From Ooceraea biroi (lineage: Eukaryota; Arthropoda; Insecta; Hymenoptera; Formicidae): DNA of 64,000 bases. Shown here piece by piece: positions 1 to 10,173 of this stretch. The stretch covers positions 5,518,001-5,582,000 of the forward strand of contig NC_039519.1 of NCBI RefSeq assembly GCF_003672135.1, written 5' to 3'. Under the pieces are notes generated by a model. It worked only from the letters and a program-made list of their open reading frames with translations, was not told the origin of the DNA and did not search any database. Each line of letters begins with the position of its first letter. Positions within the stretch are counted from its first letter, which is position 1. The translations under genes and the position numbers were made by a program.

Positions 1-680
1 ATCAAAAAATAATTTTTATCTTTAAACATGTACTAATAAATGCATCAAAGTTTTATGCATTTATTAGTACATGTTTGAAGATAAAAAAAATTATTTTTGA
101 TTTGAATATATCGCCCGTAGAGGTCGTCCTGGAGGCATCTTAGTGCAGCCGCGTCGCCGGCATTGCAAATTGCTGAGCATTCTCCTGCCTCCAACTTTCG
201 TCTAAACTGAAAAATTGAAATATGTTCTCGTTATTTATGAATTCCCATCGTCGATGAACCAAAGAGAGAAGAAAAAAGTGGAAAAGTGCCAAAATGGTGG
301 AGCTTAGAACACAAAAGTACGATTTTTAGGCAAAGTTTTTGAACTTTTTCATGCAAAAATAATTGTTTAACTTAATGTTTTTATGAATATTAAAGGTTCA
401 TCGACGATGGGAATTCATAAATAACGAGAAAATATTTCAATTTTTCAGTTTGGATGAAATTTGGAGGCAGGAGAATGCTCACCAATTTACAATGCCGGCT
501 GCACTAAGATGCCTCCAGGACGACCTCTACAGACGATATATTCAAATCAAAAAATAATTTTTATCTTTAAACATGTACTAATAAATGCATCAAAGTTTTA
601 TAATGATCCGCTGTATAGTTTCTCCGAAAACATTCGTAAAATTATACCTTATTTTCAACGTTCTAAAGCAGGCTCCCCCC
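1..680. mobile_element. Right part of a hairpin-type TTAA transposon (cut by window start)
   Basis: The stretch has the same sequence as the complete element at 39400-41757. It ends with the same terminal inverted repeat (GGCTCCCCCC) followed directly by TTAA at 681-684, the expected target duplication. Inside lies one palindromic unit: the segment from about 60 to 240 returns as reverse complement at about 395-590, around a loop of about 150 bp. The left part of the element lies outside the window. The short reading frame at 461-697 lies within the repeat and is not a gene. Confidence 0.85.
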
Positions 681-814
681 TTAAGAAGAGTTCATGATAA
701 AACCTTGAAAAAATAACAGTACTAAAATGCAATTCCTTTGGGAACCAAAACAATTGCCAAGTAGTATGCATAAGAAGCATAAGATCATAAGAAATGCGAC
801 AGCGCATAACTCTT

Positions 815-1057
815 CTAATTTACTACGAATTCTACTGCTCTAATGTGATTTAAATTACCTCGAGAAATGCGCTTCCGGTTCACGCGGCTTTCATGATAGC
901 TTTCATCATCAGAGAAGTCAGATTCGAGCTCTTGCTCGGATACTCTCGAACGCTTCGTCTTGTGATTCAATGGTACGGGCGACTCGTACAAAATATAGCG
1001 ACCAGATGATAGATTCTCGAATTCTTCGTCGTCGTGCCTGCGTTTCCGCTGTCGCTG
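815..1057 (-). CDS. H15 protein, exon 4 with stop
   Basis: Acceptor atcccag|CAG; 80 codons plus stop at 815. It opens QRQRKRRHDDEE, passes an acidic patch ESDFSDDES and ends with a basic segment. The frame stays open upstream of the acceptor, so the exact 5' edge (one CAG earlier or later) is not fixed. Confidence 0.75.
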   Translation of the reverse strand, partial: QRQRKRRHDDEEFENLSSGRYILYESPVPLNHKTKRSRVSEQELESDFSDDESYHESRVNRKRISRGNLNHIRAVEFVVN

Positions 1058-4000
1058 CTGGGATGTCAAAATCCAGATTGTCAAGTCAAAAGATGAAAAA
1101 ACTCATACCACTTTTCCGTTTAAGAATTATTGGTTTGCTGTACAGCAACTGTAACAGTTATTCTCAGTTTTTAGAATTTCTAATATTATATTGTTTTCCT
1201 CAAATTCAGTAAAGAGATTATATATTATAATAGCTTTGATAGCGCACCTTTCGATTCCGTGCGGTTGTATTTGCTCGTCTAGTAGACGGCGAACGACGAG
1301 ATTTTCTTTTCGCTTTGCTGTGATGCCCGTTACTTCGTTTTTGTGACGTGGATCCTTTCCTACATTTATGAATATGAAGCAAAATTAGCTATTACGACCT
1401 ATTACAATTTCTCTCTAGAAAACTCTGCATTACGATCATAAGTCTCCTTTTTGTTCAAACAATTTATCATTATCAGCTTTCAATAGAGGCTAATGAACTT
1501 ATTCAAACGTGAAATACTTGTAAATCATCATCAAACACACTAATGAATCCAAGAAAAGACAGGTGTTAGTCACACATAAACAATTTTACGTACTTGCGCT
1601 CTTGCGTTTGATGAGACGATTTCATGTCACTCTCAGGTGCCCATACGTCGGGTTTTAATTTCTTTTCCTTGGTTTTCTGGTCATTGCTAACTGGATTCTT
1701 ATTAGCAGGTGATGCAGGGGTAGAAATAGGGTTTAGGGTAGCCAATACCTTGTAGCGGCCGCTTCTGTGCCGTAAGAGCCCGGCGGTCACTGCGTGTTTT
1801 AAAGCTCGATGCACCTGCAACAAGAATGTCAATTGCTTGGATTTGTATTATTGGATATTATATGTACATTACATTGAATATGGATATTATATGCATTATA
1901 TTGAATCGACTTCGACCATTTGTAAATAGAATTAATTCTTCTCTCGAACGCGTTTTAAGGTTTCCTTGCTACATAATTTTGATTGATTCGATTTTAATTA
2001 TTAGGAGTGTGATTTAGTTTTGAGGGTTTTGCAACAGATGGCTGTAGTGTCAGTTTGTTCCAATAGCTGTTTCCGATAACTGTTGTTTCTTACAGTGTTG
2101 ACATTATCCATGACATTTAGTAGCATTGTAGCAATAGATGCAATAACAGTCACGTTTATATTATCGTAAAAATGCAACTTCCGAAACAGCATTTTCGACA
2201 TGCGTTGCTTTTGTTTTTTAATCAAAAGAAAACTGCGACTGACGGTTATAGAATTCTTGTGGAAACTTATGGTGATTCTGCCCCATCAATTAAGACTTGT
2301 GAATACTGGTTTAGACGCTTTAAAAGTGGTGATACTGATGTGAAGGACAAAGAACGCTCGGGACAACCAAGAAAGCTTGAAAATGCAGATTTCCAAGCAT
2401 TATTGGACGAAAATCCAACACAATCCACTTCAGAACTTGCCAGAGCATTAAATGTTATCGTACAACAGTTACCAAACATTTACATGAAATGGGAAAAATT
2501 CAGAAATAAGGGAAATGGGTTCCACATCAATTATCGGAAAGTGCCATTGCGAACCGGTTGAACATTTGCATTTCGTTGATCGCCAGGCAAAAAAAGAAGA
2601 GTCTTTTGTCTCGGATTGTTACTGGGGATGAAAAGTGCATCTATTTTGATAATCCGAAACGCAGAAAATCATGGGTGGATCCAGGAGAACCATCAACATC
2701 CACTCCGAGACGCAATATTGACGGTTCAAAAGTAATGCTCTGTATTTGGTGGGATAGTGTACTATGAGCTGTTAAATCCGCACGAGACTGTCACGGCTGA
2801 TCGTTATCGACACCAATTGTACAAGTTGAAGCAAGCATTGGACCAAAAACGACCACCAATTGCGAGTAAACGACGGAAAGTGATTCTTCTTCGTGACAAC
2901 GCTCGACCTCACGTTGCGTTATCAGTGAAAGAAACACTATTAGAGCTTGAATGGGAAGTCTTACCGCACCCCGCGTATTCTCCGGACATTGCTCCATGCG
3001 ATTATTATTTGTTCCGGTGGATGCAACACGCTTTAGAGGATACACACTTTGATAATTTGGAAGAAGTGCGAAAATTCGTCGACTAACGGATCAACTGAAA
3101 AGAAGAGTCATTTTATCGCGGTGGAATCCATCTCTTGCCAGAGCATTAAATGTTGATCGTACAACAGTTGCCAAACATTTACATGAAATGGGAAAAATTC
3201 AGAAAGAAGGGAAATGGGTTCCACATCAATTATCGGAAAGTGCCATTGCGAACCGGTTGAACAGTTGCATTTCGTTGATCGCCAGGCAAAAAAAGAAGAG
3301 TCTTTTGTCTCGGATTGTTACTGGGGATGAAAAGTGCATCTATTTTGATAATCCGAAACGCAGAAAATCATGGGTGGATCCAGACGAACCATCAACATCC
3401 ACTCCGAGACGCAATATTGACGGTTCAAAAGTAATGCTCTGTATTTGGTGGGATAGTGTACTGTGAGCTGTTAAATCCGCACGAGACTGTCACGGCTGAT
3501 TGTTATCGACACCAATTGTACAAGTTGAAGCAAGCATTGGACCAAAAACGACCACCAATTGCGAGTAAAGGACGGAAAGTGATTCTTCTTCGTGACAACG
3601 CTCGACCTCACGTTGCGTTATCAGTGAAAGAAACACCATTAGAGCTTGAATGGGAAGTCTTACCGCACCCGCGTATTCTCCGGACATTGCTCCATGCGAT
3701 TATTATTTGTTCCAGTCGATGCAACACGCTTTAGAGGATACACACTTTCATAATTTGGAAGAAGTGCGAAAATTCGTCGACGAACGGATCAACTGAAAAG
3801 AAGAGTGATTTTATCGCGGTGGAATCCATCTCTTGCCAGAAAGATGGGAAAAAGTTATAGAAAACGAAGGAAAATATTTGGATTAAGGTATTCGTTCATT
3901 ATCATATTTAAATACATGCGTTTTTGAGCAAAAAAACCCTCAAAACTAAATCACACCCCTAATAATTGAGTTGCTTTAGAAATAGTTCTAAGTTGTTCAA

Positions 4001-4327
4001 TACTAAACTGGAAACTTACGTAAGATACAAAGCGATGCTGATTTAAAATGCATACGCGGACGAATGTGATGCATTCTAAAGGAGCTTTGCACGCGAATCA
4101 TGAATTTAATATGCGAATCGCATTAACATCGCGCAGACGAAGATTATGCAAAGCACGATGTGGCATGCAGATACATTTATTACCTGCACCGTCAGGTTCT
4201 TCGCTGATATGTTGCTCTGCCGGATGAAAGCAAGAACGTCGCGGGCTGATGAACCTTTAGTGTCACTAAGATTGGCCACTGCGTCCAGCACACGGGCCAT
4301 AAGTCGCGGGTTTGACGGTCGCACCAT
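815..4327 (-). CDS. H15 (linker histone-type winged helix) domain protein, four coding exons
   Basis: Joining exons 4327-4184, 1814-1594, 1359-1248 and 1057-815 gives one uninterrupted 239-aa frame, with all junctions GT-AG and phases matching (720 bp in total). Residues of about 6-75 form an H15-like winged helix: an N-terminal helix starting PRLMARVLDAVANL, then a segment ending VHRALKHAVTAGLLRHRSGRYKVL in pieces across the exon 1/2 junction. This fold binds DNA in histones H1/H5 and related chromatin proteins. The tail is rich in Lys, Arg and Ser (exon 3 reads KRKSRRSPSTRR), then becomes acidic (DFSDDES) before a basic end, so it probably binds DNA or nucleosomes in the nucleus. Intron 1 is about 2.4 kb and carries the mariner at 2001-3962. 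The start is the first ATG ahead of the domain. I do not recognise a specific orthologue; a variant linker histone or another H15 chromatin protein is possible. Confidence 0.82.
1248..1359 (-). CDS. H15 protein, exon 3
   Basis: Acceptor gtag|G, donor AAG|gtgcgc; 112 bp. It encodes a strongly basic Ser/Lys/Arg segment typical of linker-histone tails. It was not evident as a long open frame and was found by phase matching between the flanking exons. Confidence 0.78.
1594..1814 (-). CDS. H15 protein, exon 2
   Basis: Acceptor ttgcag|GTG and donor AA|gtacgt. It completes the winged helix (basic wing RHRSGRYKV) and continues with a Lys/Pro-rich linker. Phase 2 at the end matches exon 3. Confidence 0.82.
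2172..3886 (+). pseudogene. Mariner transposase, frameshifted and internally duplicated
   Basis: It opens MQLPKQHFRHALLLFFNQKK with an N-terminal helix-turn-helix region. The catalytic core is present twice: VTGDEK (first Asp), LLRDNARPH (second Asp) and HPAYSPDIAPCDYY (third Asp, DD34D spacing). Both copies of the core are split by a frameshift after the WWDSVL segment, and the first copy has further shifts around 2455-2560. The frame ends EGKYLD at 3886. It cannot make an active transposase as it stands. Confidence 0.9.
2436..3831 (+). repeat. 698-bp tandem duplication inside the mariner
   Basis: The two units (2436-3133, 3134-3831) are nearly identical. The 9-mer CTTGCCAGA occurs at 2436, 3134 and 3832, i.e. 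at both unit edges, which points to replication slippage or end joining at this short homology. Confidence 0.9.
4184..4327 (-). CDS. H15 protein, exon 1
   Basis: ATG at 4327; 48 codons containing the first half of the winged helix. The donor CAG|gtaata at 4183 leaves phase 0. A possible acceptor (gctcag) lies just upstream of the ATG, so an untranslated upstream exon may exist (see 4530-4715). Confidence 0.82.
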
Positions 4328-4529
4328 TTTTTAATTTTCTGAGCGACAGTCTACTTGATCGCTACCTCCGTATTACTTTCGTGGATTTAAATCTGCTGAC
4401 TGGATGATTAAATTTCAATCTCATGTTTTGCTTCAAGTTCGCTCGATAAAATTATTTACCGAGAGGATTAAACCACTAATTTTTAACGTCATTCTCTAAA
4501 ATAAGCAGTGGCACTTGTTTGTGCATTAC

Positions 4530-4715
4530 CTGAGGACTGTTCAAAGCCAGGAAACATCCGATTGCTCTTGTGATATAATGTCTTGATAGACCCGTCGTAA
4601 ATGCGGGCCGCCTTTTACGAGCACCACGAATTTCGTTTGGACATGTCACCATCCACTCCACATCGAAGTTGTCGCCAAGACGTCGTCCATTGTTTCCACG
4701 CAATATACTCTTCGT
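4530..4715 (-). other. Candidate exon or 5' untranslated exon upstream of the H15 gene
   Basis: On the minus strand this stretch is bounded by a plausible acceptor (aacag) and a good donor (CTCAG|gtaatg), and one frame is open through it (GDNFDVEWMV... LNSPQ). It lies 200 bp upstream of the H15 ATG, ahead of a possible acceptor gctcag. It could be a 5' untranslated exon of that gene, an exon of an unknown gene, or chance. I recognise no protein family in it. Confidence 0.25.
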
Positions 4716-6450
4716 CTGTTCTGAGGTTCCTCTTTTTTTTTCTAAGCAAGATTGACCGAGAATCTATTTCCCTGTTCAGTTTTCATAAACCGCGTCACTC
4801 GATTCTAATGACTCAGGCAAGTCGCCATCGAGACGCAGCAGATATTTATGAAACAATATTTTCGTCTCTTTTAAAATATACTTTTCTGTTTGTCCAAGAC
4901 AATCCATGTAAGTGTTTTTAAAGATATTTTAGTTTTAAAAAAGTTGAAAGAATTTTGACGAATAACGTGTGGATACATCCATCTTTACACGCATCTATGT
5001 TACAGTTTCTGTCCAATATATCTCAGCAGGCTTTTTATCTAAATGTGTTTAGAAAACGACTGTGAACTATAATTTCAATAATTACTCAGGAACAGTTGCT
5101 TTTCCGAGATGAGTTGTGTAATTAAAATCCTCGATTTACGGTGTGCAAACGATGCTGATTATCAAGCTAGTCCTGGCATTGCGAATGGTAAAAAGCGTAT
5201 ACCGTATTTACGTACGTACGAATGACTGTTTGCGTACGTTGCGGTTTATTCGCATGTCAAACGTACGTCGCCTTTCGCTGGAAACTATTTTCGGGGACGA
5301 ATATATACGTGTTGCGCGCGAGCGATGTATCACGCATACGTGCCTCACACGCATGCACCGCGTTAACGTCAAGATTTACCGATTTGCTGATTCGACACCC
5401 GTCTGTCTATCAAGCGTTATTGCGCGACGACGCGACGCGTCGCGACGCCCCAAATCGAAACAAGTATGCGAAAATCCAGAAGACTAGAAATCCAAAAGAC
5501 ACCCAAAAGACGTTCAGAAGTTTAGAAGGTCTCTTTTGCCGCGTCCGTTGGGTAGTTTCGTTGGAGATGTAGTTTAGTGGCTATCGTAAATTTAAGACAT
5601 ATGTAAAGTTTTGTCACTTACAAACAAAATAATTACTGTGCCTATTACGATCGTTGCAATTTGTCGTATCAATTTTTATCAGACTATTTATATGTTGCTT
5701 CTCATGGATCGATCTTAGCAGTCCGATGCACCGAATGTTTATTGAGCAAGAGCGAATTTTCACGATGCATGCAAGCGTAATGTGAAATTTAATGACATTA
5801 TGAAGCTTCGCAGCACGTCGTTATTTTCCGCCTCGTTTGTCGTTAAAGAAGAAACGTTCGTTTTATGCACAAACGTCATCAGCGTGTCATTCATACAATC
5901 GATAACTAAATTCCTGGGACGATTCGCGAATTGCGACAATTCCGCACGACGTGACCTCTTACTGTTGCCAGAAGCACAATCAAACCAGATTATTTGTTCG
6001 CATTGTCAATAAGAAATTATCATTGAATTGGCTCATCATTGCGTTATGAGCCGTGACCAGAATATGAAAATTTGATAAAATAAACAAGAATAAAAATTTA
6101 TGAACTAATAATATAATATATAATAATAATAAAATATATAATTAAATTTATGACACCGTTTTCCCCTGGAGATCTTTCATTAAAGACATTCTAATTCGCG
6201 GATTAAAGTTAATTGTGTGATATTATTGATACAATCTTCTAATCTTTGAGAAATCTCTCTAGACAAGTTTATTTACAAGATTACTTAAAACAATATATAG
6301 ACATCATTATTAATTTGCTGTGACATTCATCTACGTCCAGTGACGTTATTAATTTTTGTTATAGCGCGAGATATCGAATGATCTTGTTGTTAAATCGGAT
6401 TGATGAGGGAGTTTCCACACGAAGGAAACGAGGATCCGGCCTGGAACATT
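4716..6450. other. Divergent intergenic region between the H15 gene and Grd
   Basis: No convincing coding exon is visible. The part at about 5150-5560 is richer in GC and CpG than its surroundings (repeated acgtacgt, a gcgcgcgagc stretch and runs of cgacgcgacg), as expected for promoter-type sequence; the promoters of both divergently transcribed genes may lie here. Its open frames are short and resemble no family. From 6090 to 6150 the sequence is simple A/T repeat. Confidence 0.45.
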
Positions 6451-6509
6451 ATGAAGCGAAGAGTCCTGCTCGCTCTTGCTAATCTCATCACTTCTTATGC
6501 TTCCTTTCT
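6451..6509 (+). CDS. Grd: Grd exon 1 (signal peptide)
   Basis: ATG followed by KRRVLLALANLITSYASFL, a basic start and hydrophobic core typical of a signal peptide; donor CT|gtaagt. The split Leu codon is completed exactly by exon 2 (phase 2 plus 1 base). The phase match and position support it, although the exon is short. Confidence 0.8.
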
Positions 6510-9500
6510 GTAAGTTTAATCTACGAGATCTCCATTACATTTTACTCTATGCATTTTGATGATATTAATTATACGTAATCTATTTAGCAAACCGCGCGTA
6601 CTTTTTTCATTTAAATTGGTAAAATAAATTTATACAGTTTTAAAATTAATTATTTCCACGGATTTGAATAATTCATTGCATTATGTTTTGTTTTATAATG
6701 TTTAATATTATTAAGTATTATTAATATTAATACAAATAAACTCTTATATTCTGAGCGATATCTTTATCGTCTTAATGTGTTCTTTTTTATCTCAAATTTC
6801 GGATTTAATCGTTTCAAAATCAAAATTGCATCGAAATTTTCAATATTAACTCAAAATAAAAATAAAAATATTGTTTTGCTTGAGATTTGAATCCGTAAAA
6901 TCTCGAAAATGCAGCTACATTGCGAGAAGTATTGCGCGAGCGCGGCTTTGTTTTACGTCGCTCTTCAAATACGGTAAATACAGTTCCTCAGCATAATTTA
7001 CTCTCTCGCAGAGGCAAGTTTCAGCCGCTTTAATTGCGTCAGCTATATGTTTGTGCATATAGAATAGAGATATTCGTGAATCGCGTGCACTAAGGATTCG
7101 GTACGCGGTTGAGTAAAGGCAAACGATGATTTACCTCATACACCGTTAAAAATTGTGCGTCCATATGTTAAAATTTTCTTGTGTTGCCATGTTTTGATTA
7201 CTACTTCAATGTAAAATTAACATACAACTGATATGTTATTATTTTTATAACAATTTTATATGTTACATTAATGTTACATTAACTTCATAACTTAACATTT
7301 TGTGTATGTCTCTTAGAAATGGAATATTATTTCAAATGCTTTTAACACAATAATTTTAAACAATCAACATGTCACAAAGTCAGTTTAACATTCTAAAAGA
7401 AGTTAAAGTAAATCTTCAAATAATCATGAACTTTGACATATAAAATAGTCAAATTTACTAAAATTAAATGTTTCTATCAAAAATAATTTAAGTTGAAATA
7501 ATTACTATCATGTGTTAATATAACATAAAAAGTAAATGTTCATATTGTACGAACGAAAATGTTCTATCAACTTTTCCGATGAGTTATTGTAACTTCTCTT
7601 CCATGTAGTTTTCAATTACTTTGTATGTTATTTTTACATCACACTTAAAGTTACAGTAACAAAAATAAATGTAAAGTATTGTGTTAATTACTTAACATTT
7701 CTAGTTTGTCAAGAAGTAACATATGACGAATGAGTTGCTTTAACTTAAAATTTAGAGTGGACTTTCTGGGACATGCAAAAAATGTTAAAATTAACATTTT
7801 ATTTTTTACTGTGTACGCATCTAAGCATATACATATTCAAGCATGTATAGGTAAGTGTATTCGTACATTGGAGGATCACGCTAGAATTCGGGCATTTAGA
7901 GCACGATTCCCGATTAGTTCTCATCCTCTTACGTTGGAAATCACTCGATCTTCAAGTATCATCAGAGTGAATGAACCGGCCAATTTGCTCGTTATGAGAG
8001 GAGTGATTCAAATCTTGAACCACGCATGTTGAGTCTTGTGTACTGAATGCCGGCTGTATTAATACTGCCAAGCGCAATTTGCCTCTACATTTTCCGTCCA
8101 CATCAACTGAATTATTTACCGTAACGTCATTATAATCATTTCCATCATCATTACAATCATTATTTTAATAAAGATATTGGAGTGCACTTTATCCATTATT
8201 TTTTTACTTTATTGAACAATTATTATTTTGCAAATGTAATTGCAACAGTTACAATTATTATTCACGTGTCTTAATACACTTAATACACTTGTTACACGTC
8301 ATCTGTGGCTGTCATAACGGTGAATTTCTTGAGAAAGCGCTGCCGAAACAACGCAAGTATCCAGTGGTTGTAGGAAGAACGCTTAAGAAAGTTTGAAAGT
8401 GTTTCTCGCCGCTGCGGAATTTTCGTATTACGGAGCGACCGTTTCTTTAGCGTGTTAATCTCGCAACAAGCAGCAATTACTTGTTCGATGTAATTACTCT
8501 TGCTTTAGAACGGCTGCGGGAGTGAGGACTTCCGCCAGGCAACGGACGCAAAGTAACAATCATAGTAACATTAGCGACCTGCTGGACAATCTGCTTCGCG
8601 GTTACGATAACAGTATCAGGCCGGATTTCGGTGGACCTCCGGCTACAGTTGAGGTTGATATCATGGTACGCAGCATGGGTCCCATTTCCGAGGTGGACAT
8701 GGTCAGTCATGTTTTTATACATCTCGTGACATCTGCGAGAACGAAGCTTCAGTAATTTAGAAGCCATAAGTTAATTGATTACAGCAAATAAAAATCTGTT
8801 CAAAGCATTTATGATTTTCAAATATTATTAGTATCAATATCAATTATAAAGGTGATTTAATCAAATTTTGAAATTCCCCGCAGACGTATTCGATGGACTG
8901 TTACTTCCGGCAATCGTGGGTCGATAGGCGTTTAGCGTTTAAAGGTGGTGGTAAAGAAACACTGGCATTGAGCATTTCTATGTTGGCGAGAATTTGGAAA
9001 CCCGACACGTACTTCTACAACGGCAAGCACAGTTACTTACACACGATTACTAGTCCGAATAAGTTTGTCAGACTTTATCAGGACGGAAGAGTACTTTACA
9101 GTTCAAGGTACGTACGATCATATTTAATTCAATTATCTCGATATTACTACAAACTTTTTAAACATGTAATTCATCTAATTTCTGAAACTAATAATAATAG
9201 CTAAAACTTAATAATAGCACACAAATGTATTTGATATATATATATATATATATATATATACACTCACTCCCAAAAAAAGCGGTACACTAAAATTTAGGGA
9301 AAAATTTACCAACTTTCAAATGATCATAACTTGGTAAATAATGAAGATAAAAATATGTTCAAAAATGCAAAATGAAGCTTCAAGTATCCACTTTAAGAAT
9401 ATTTGAATGGCAATTATGGTCGGCCATTTGATTCAAAATGGCGGATGACAAAATGAGAGGATGCAAAGGTGATAACCGAAAGTCCGAGTTTGTGACGGTG

Positions 9501-10137
9501 CATGGCGTGAATTAGATATCGCAGCCTAATGAGACCAAATGCAAATGAAAATATAGAGTGTTATCTTTAAAATGCTTTTTACCGAGCTCGATGCGATCAT
9601 TTTTCGCCGAGTTGTGCAACTTTAAAAAAGAAAACACTCTGTTAAGTAAATTTGGAGTATCTCAACAAAAAATGATCGCATCGAGCTTTGTAAAAAAGCG
9701 TTTTAAAGATAAAACTCTATACTTTTATATGCATTTAGTCCCATTGGGCTGCAATACCTACTTTACACCATGTGCCATCGCAAACTCGAATCTTCATTTA
9801 TCAATTTCGCATGCTCTCCCTTTCCGCCATTTTAAAAAACTCGTCGTGCACAATTTCGATTTAAATTGCGAAAAGTAGGGTTTCAAAGCTTTAAAATCGT
9901 TTTTGAAATTTCGTGCTAGGATAGTTAGGTACCGAGATATTCAATTTCGAATTTGCAATATCGTCGATTCAGCAAGGCCTAAGGAATTAGAAAACCCTGC
10001 GGTTCGTTTAGTTCTTTTATAATTCCAACTGCTGCGTTCATTATTCTTTATACTCCAAATCCTTTTTATGTGGTGTGTGCGCGTGTGGGTGTAGGTGTAT
10101 GTAGGTGTGTGTGTGTGCATATATATGTAATATAGTG

Positions 10138-10173
<36 letters not shown>

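Larger units (their letters stand above)
2001..3962 (+). mobile_element. Mariner element, degenerate, with internal tandem duplication
   Basis: It is bounded by inverted repeats of about 30 bp beginning TTAGGRGTGTGATTTAG and flanked by TA duplications (1999-2000 and 3963-3964). It sits in intron 1 of the H15 gene, in the opposite orientation to that gene. At 1962 bp it is well above the usual mariner length of about 1.3 kb because a 698-bp segment is present twice in tandem (2436-3133 and 3134-3831). Confidence 0.93.

Noticed and set aside
4476..5572. Frames of 75-116 codons between the H15 gene and Grd
   Set aside because: Open in two phases at once at 5143-5572 with no domain; only the splice-bounded stretch 4530-4715 was kept, at low confidence.
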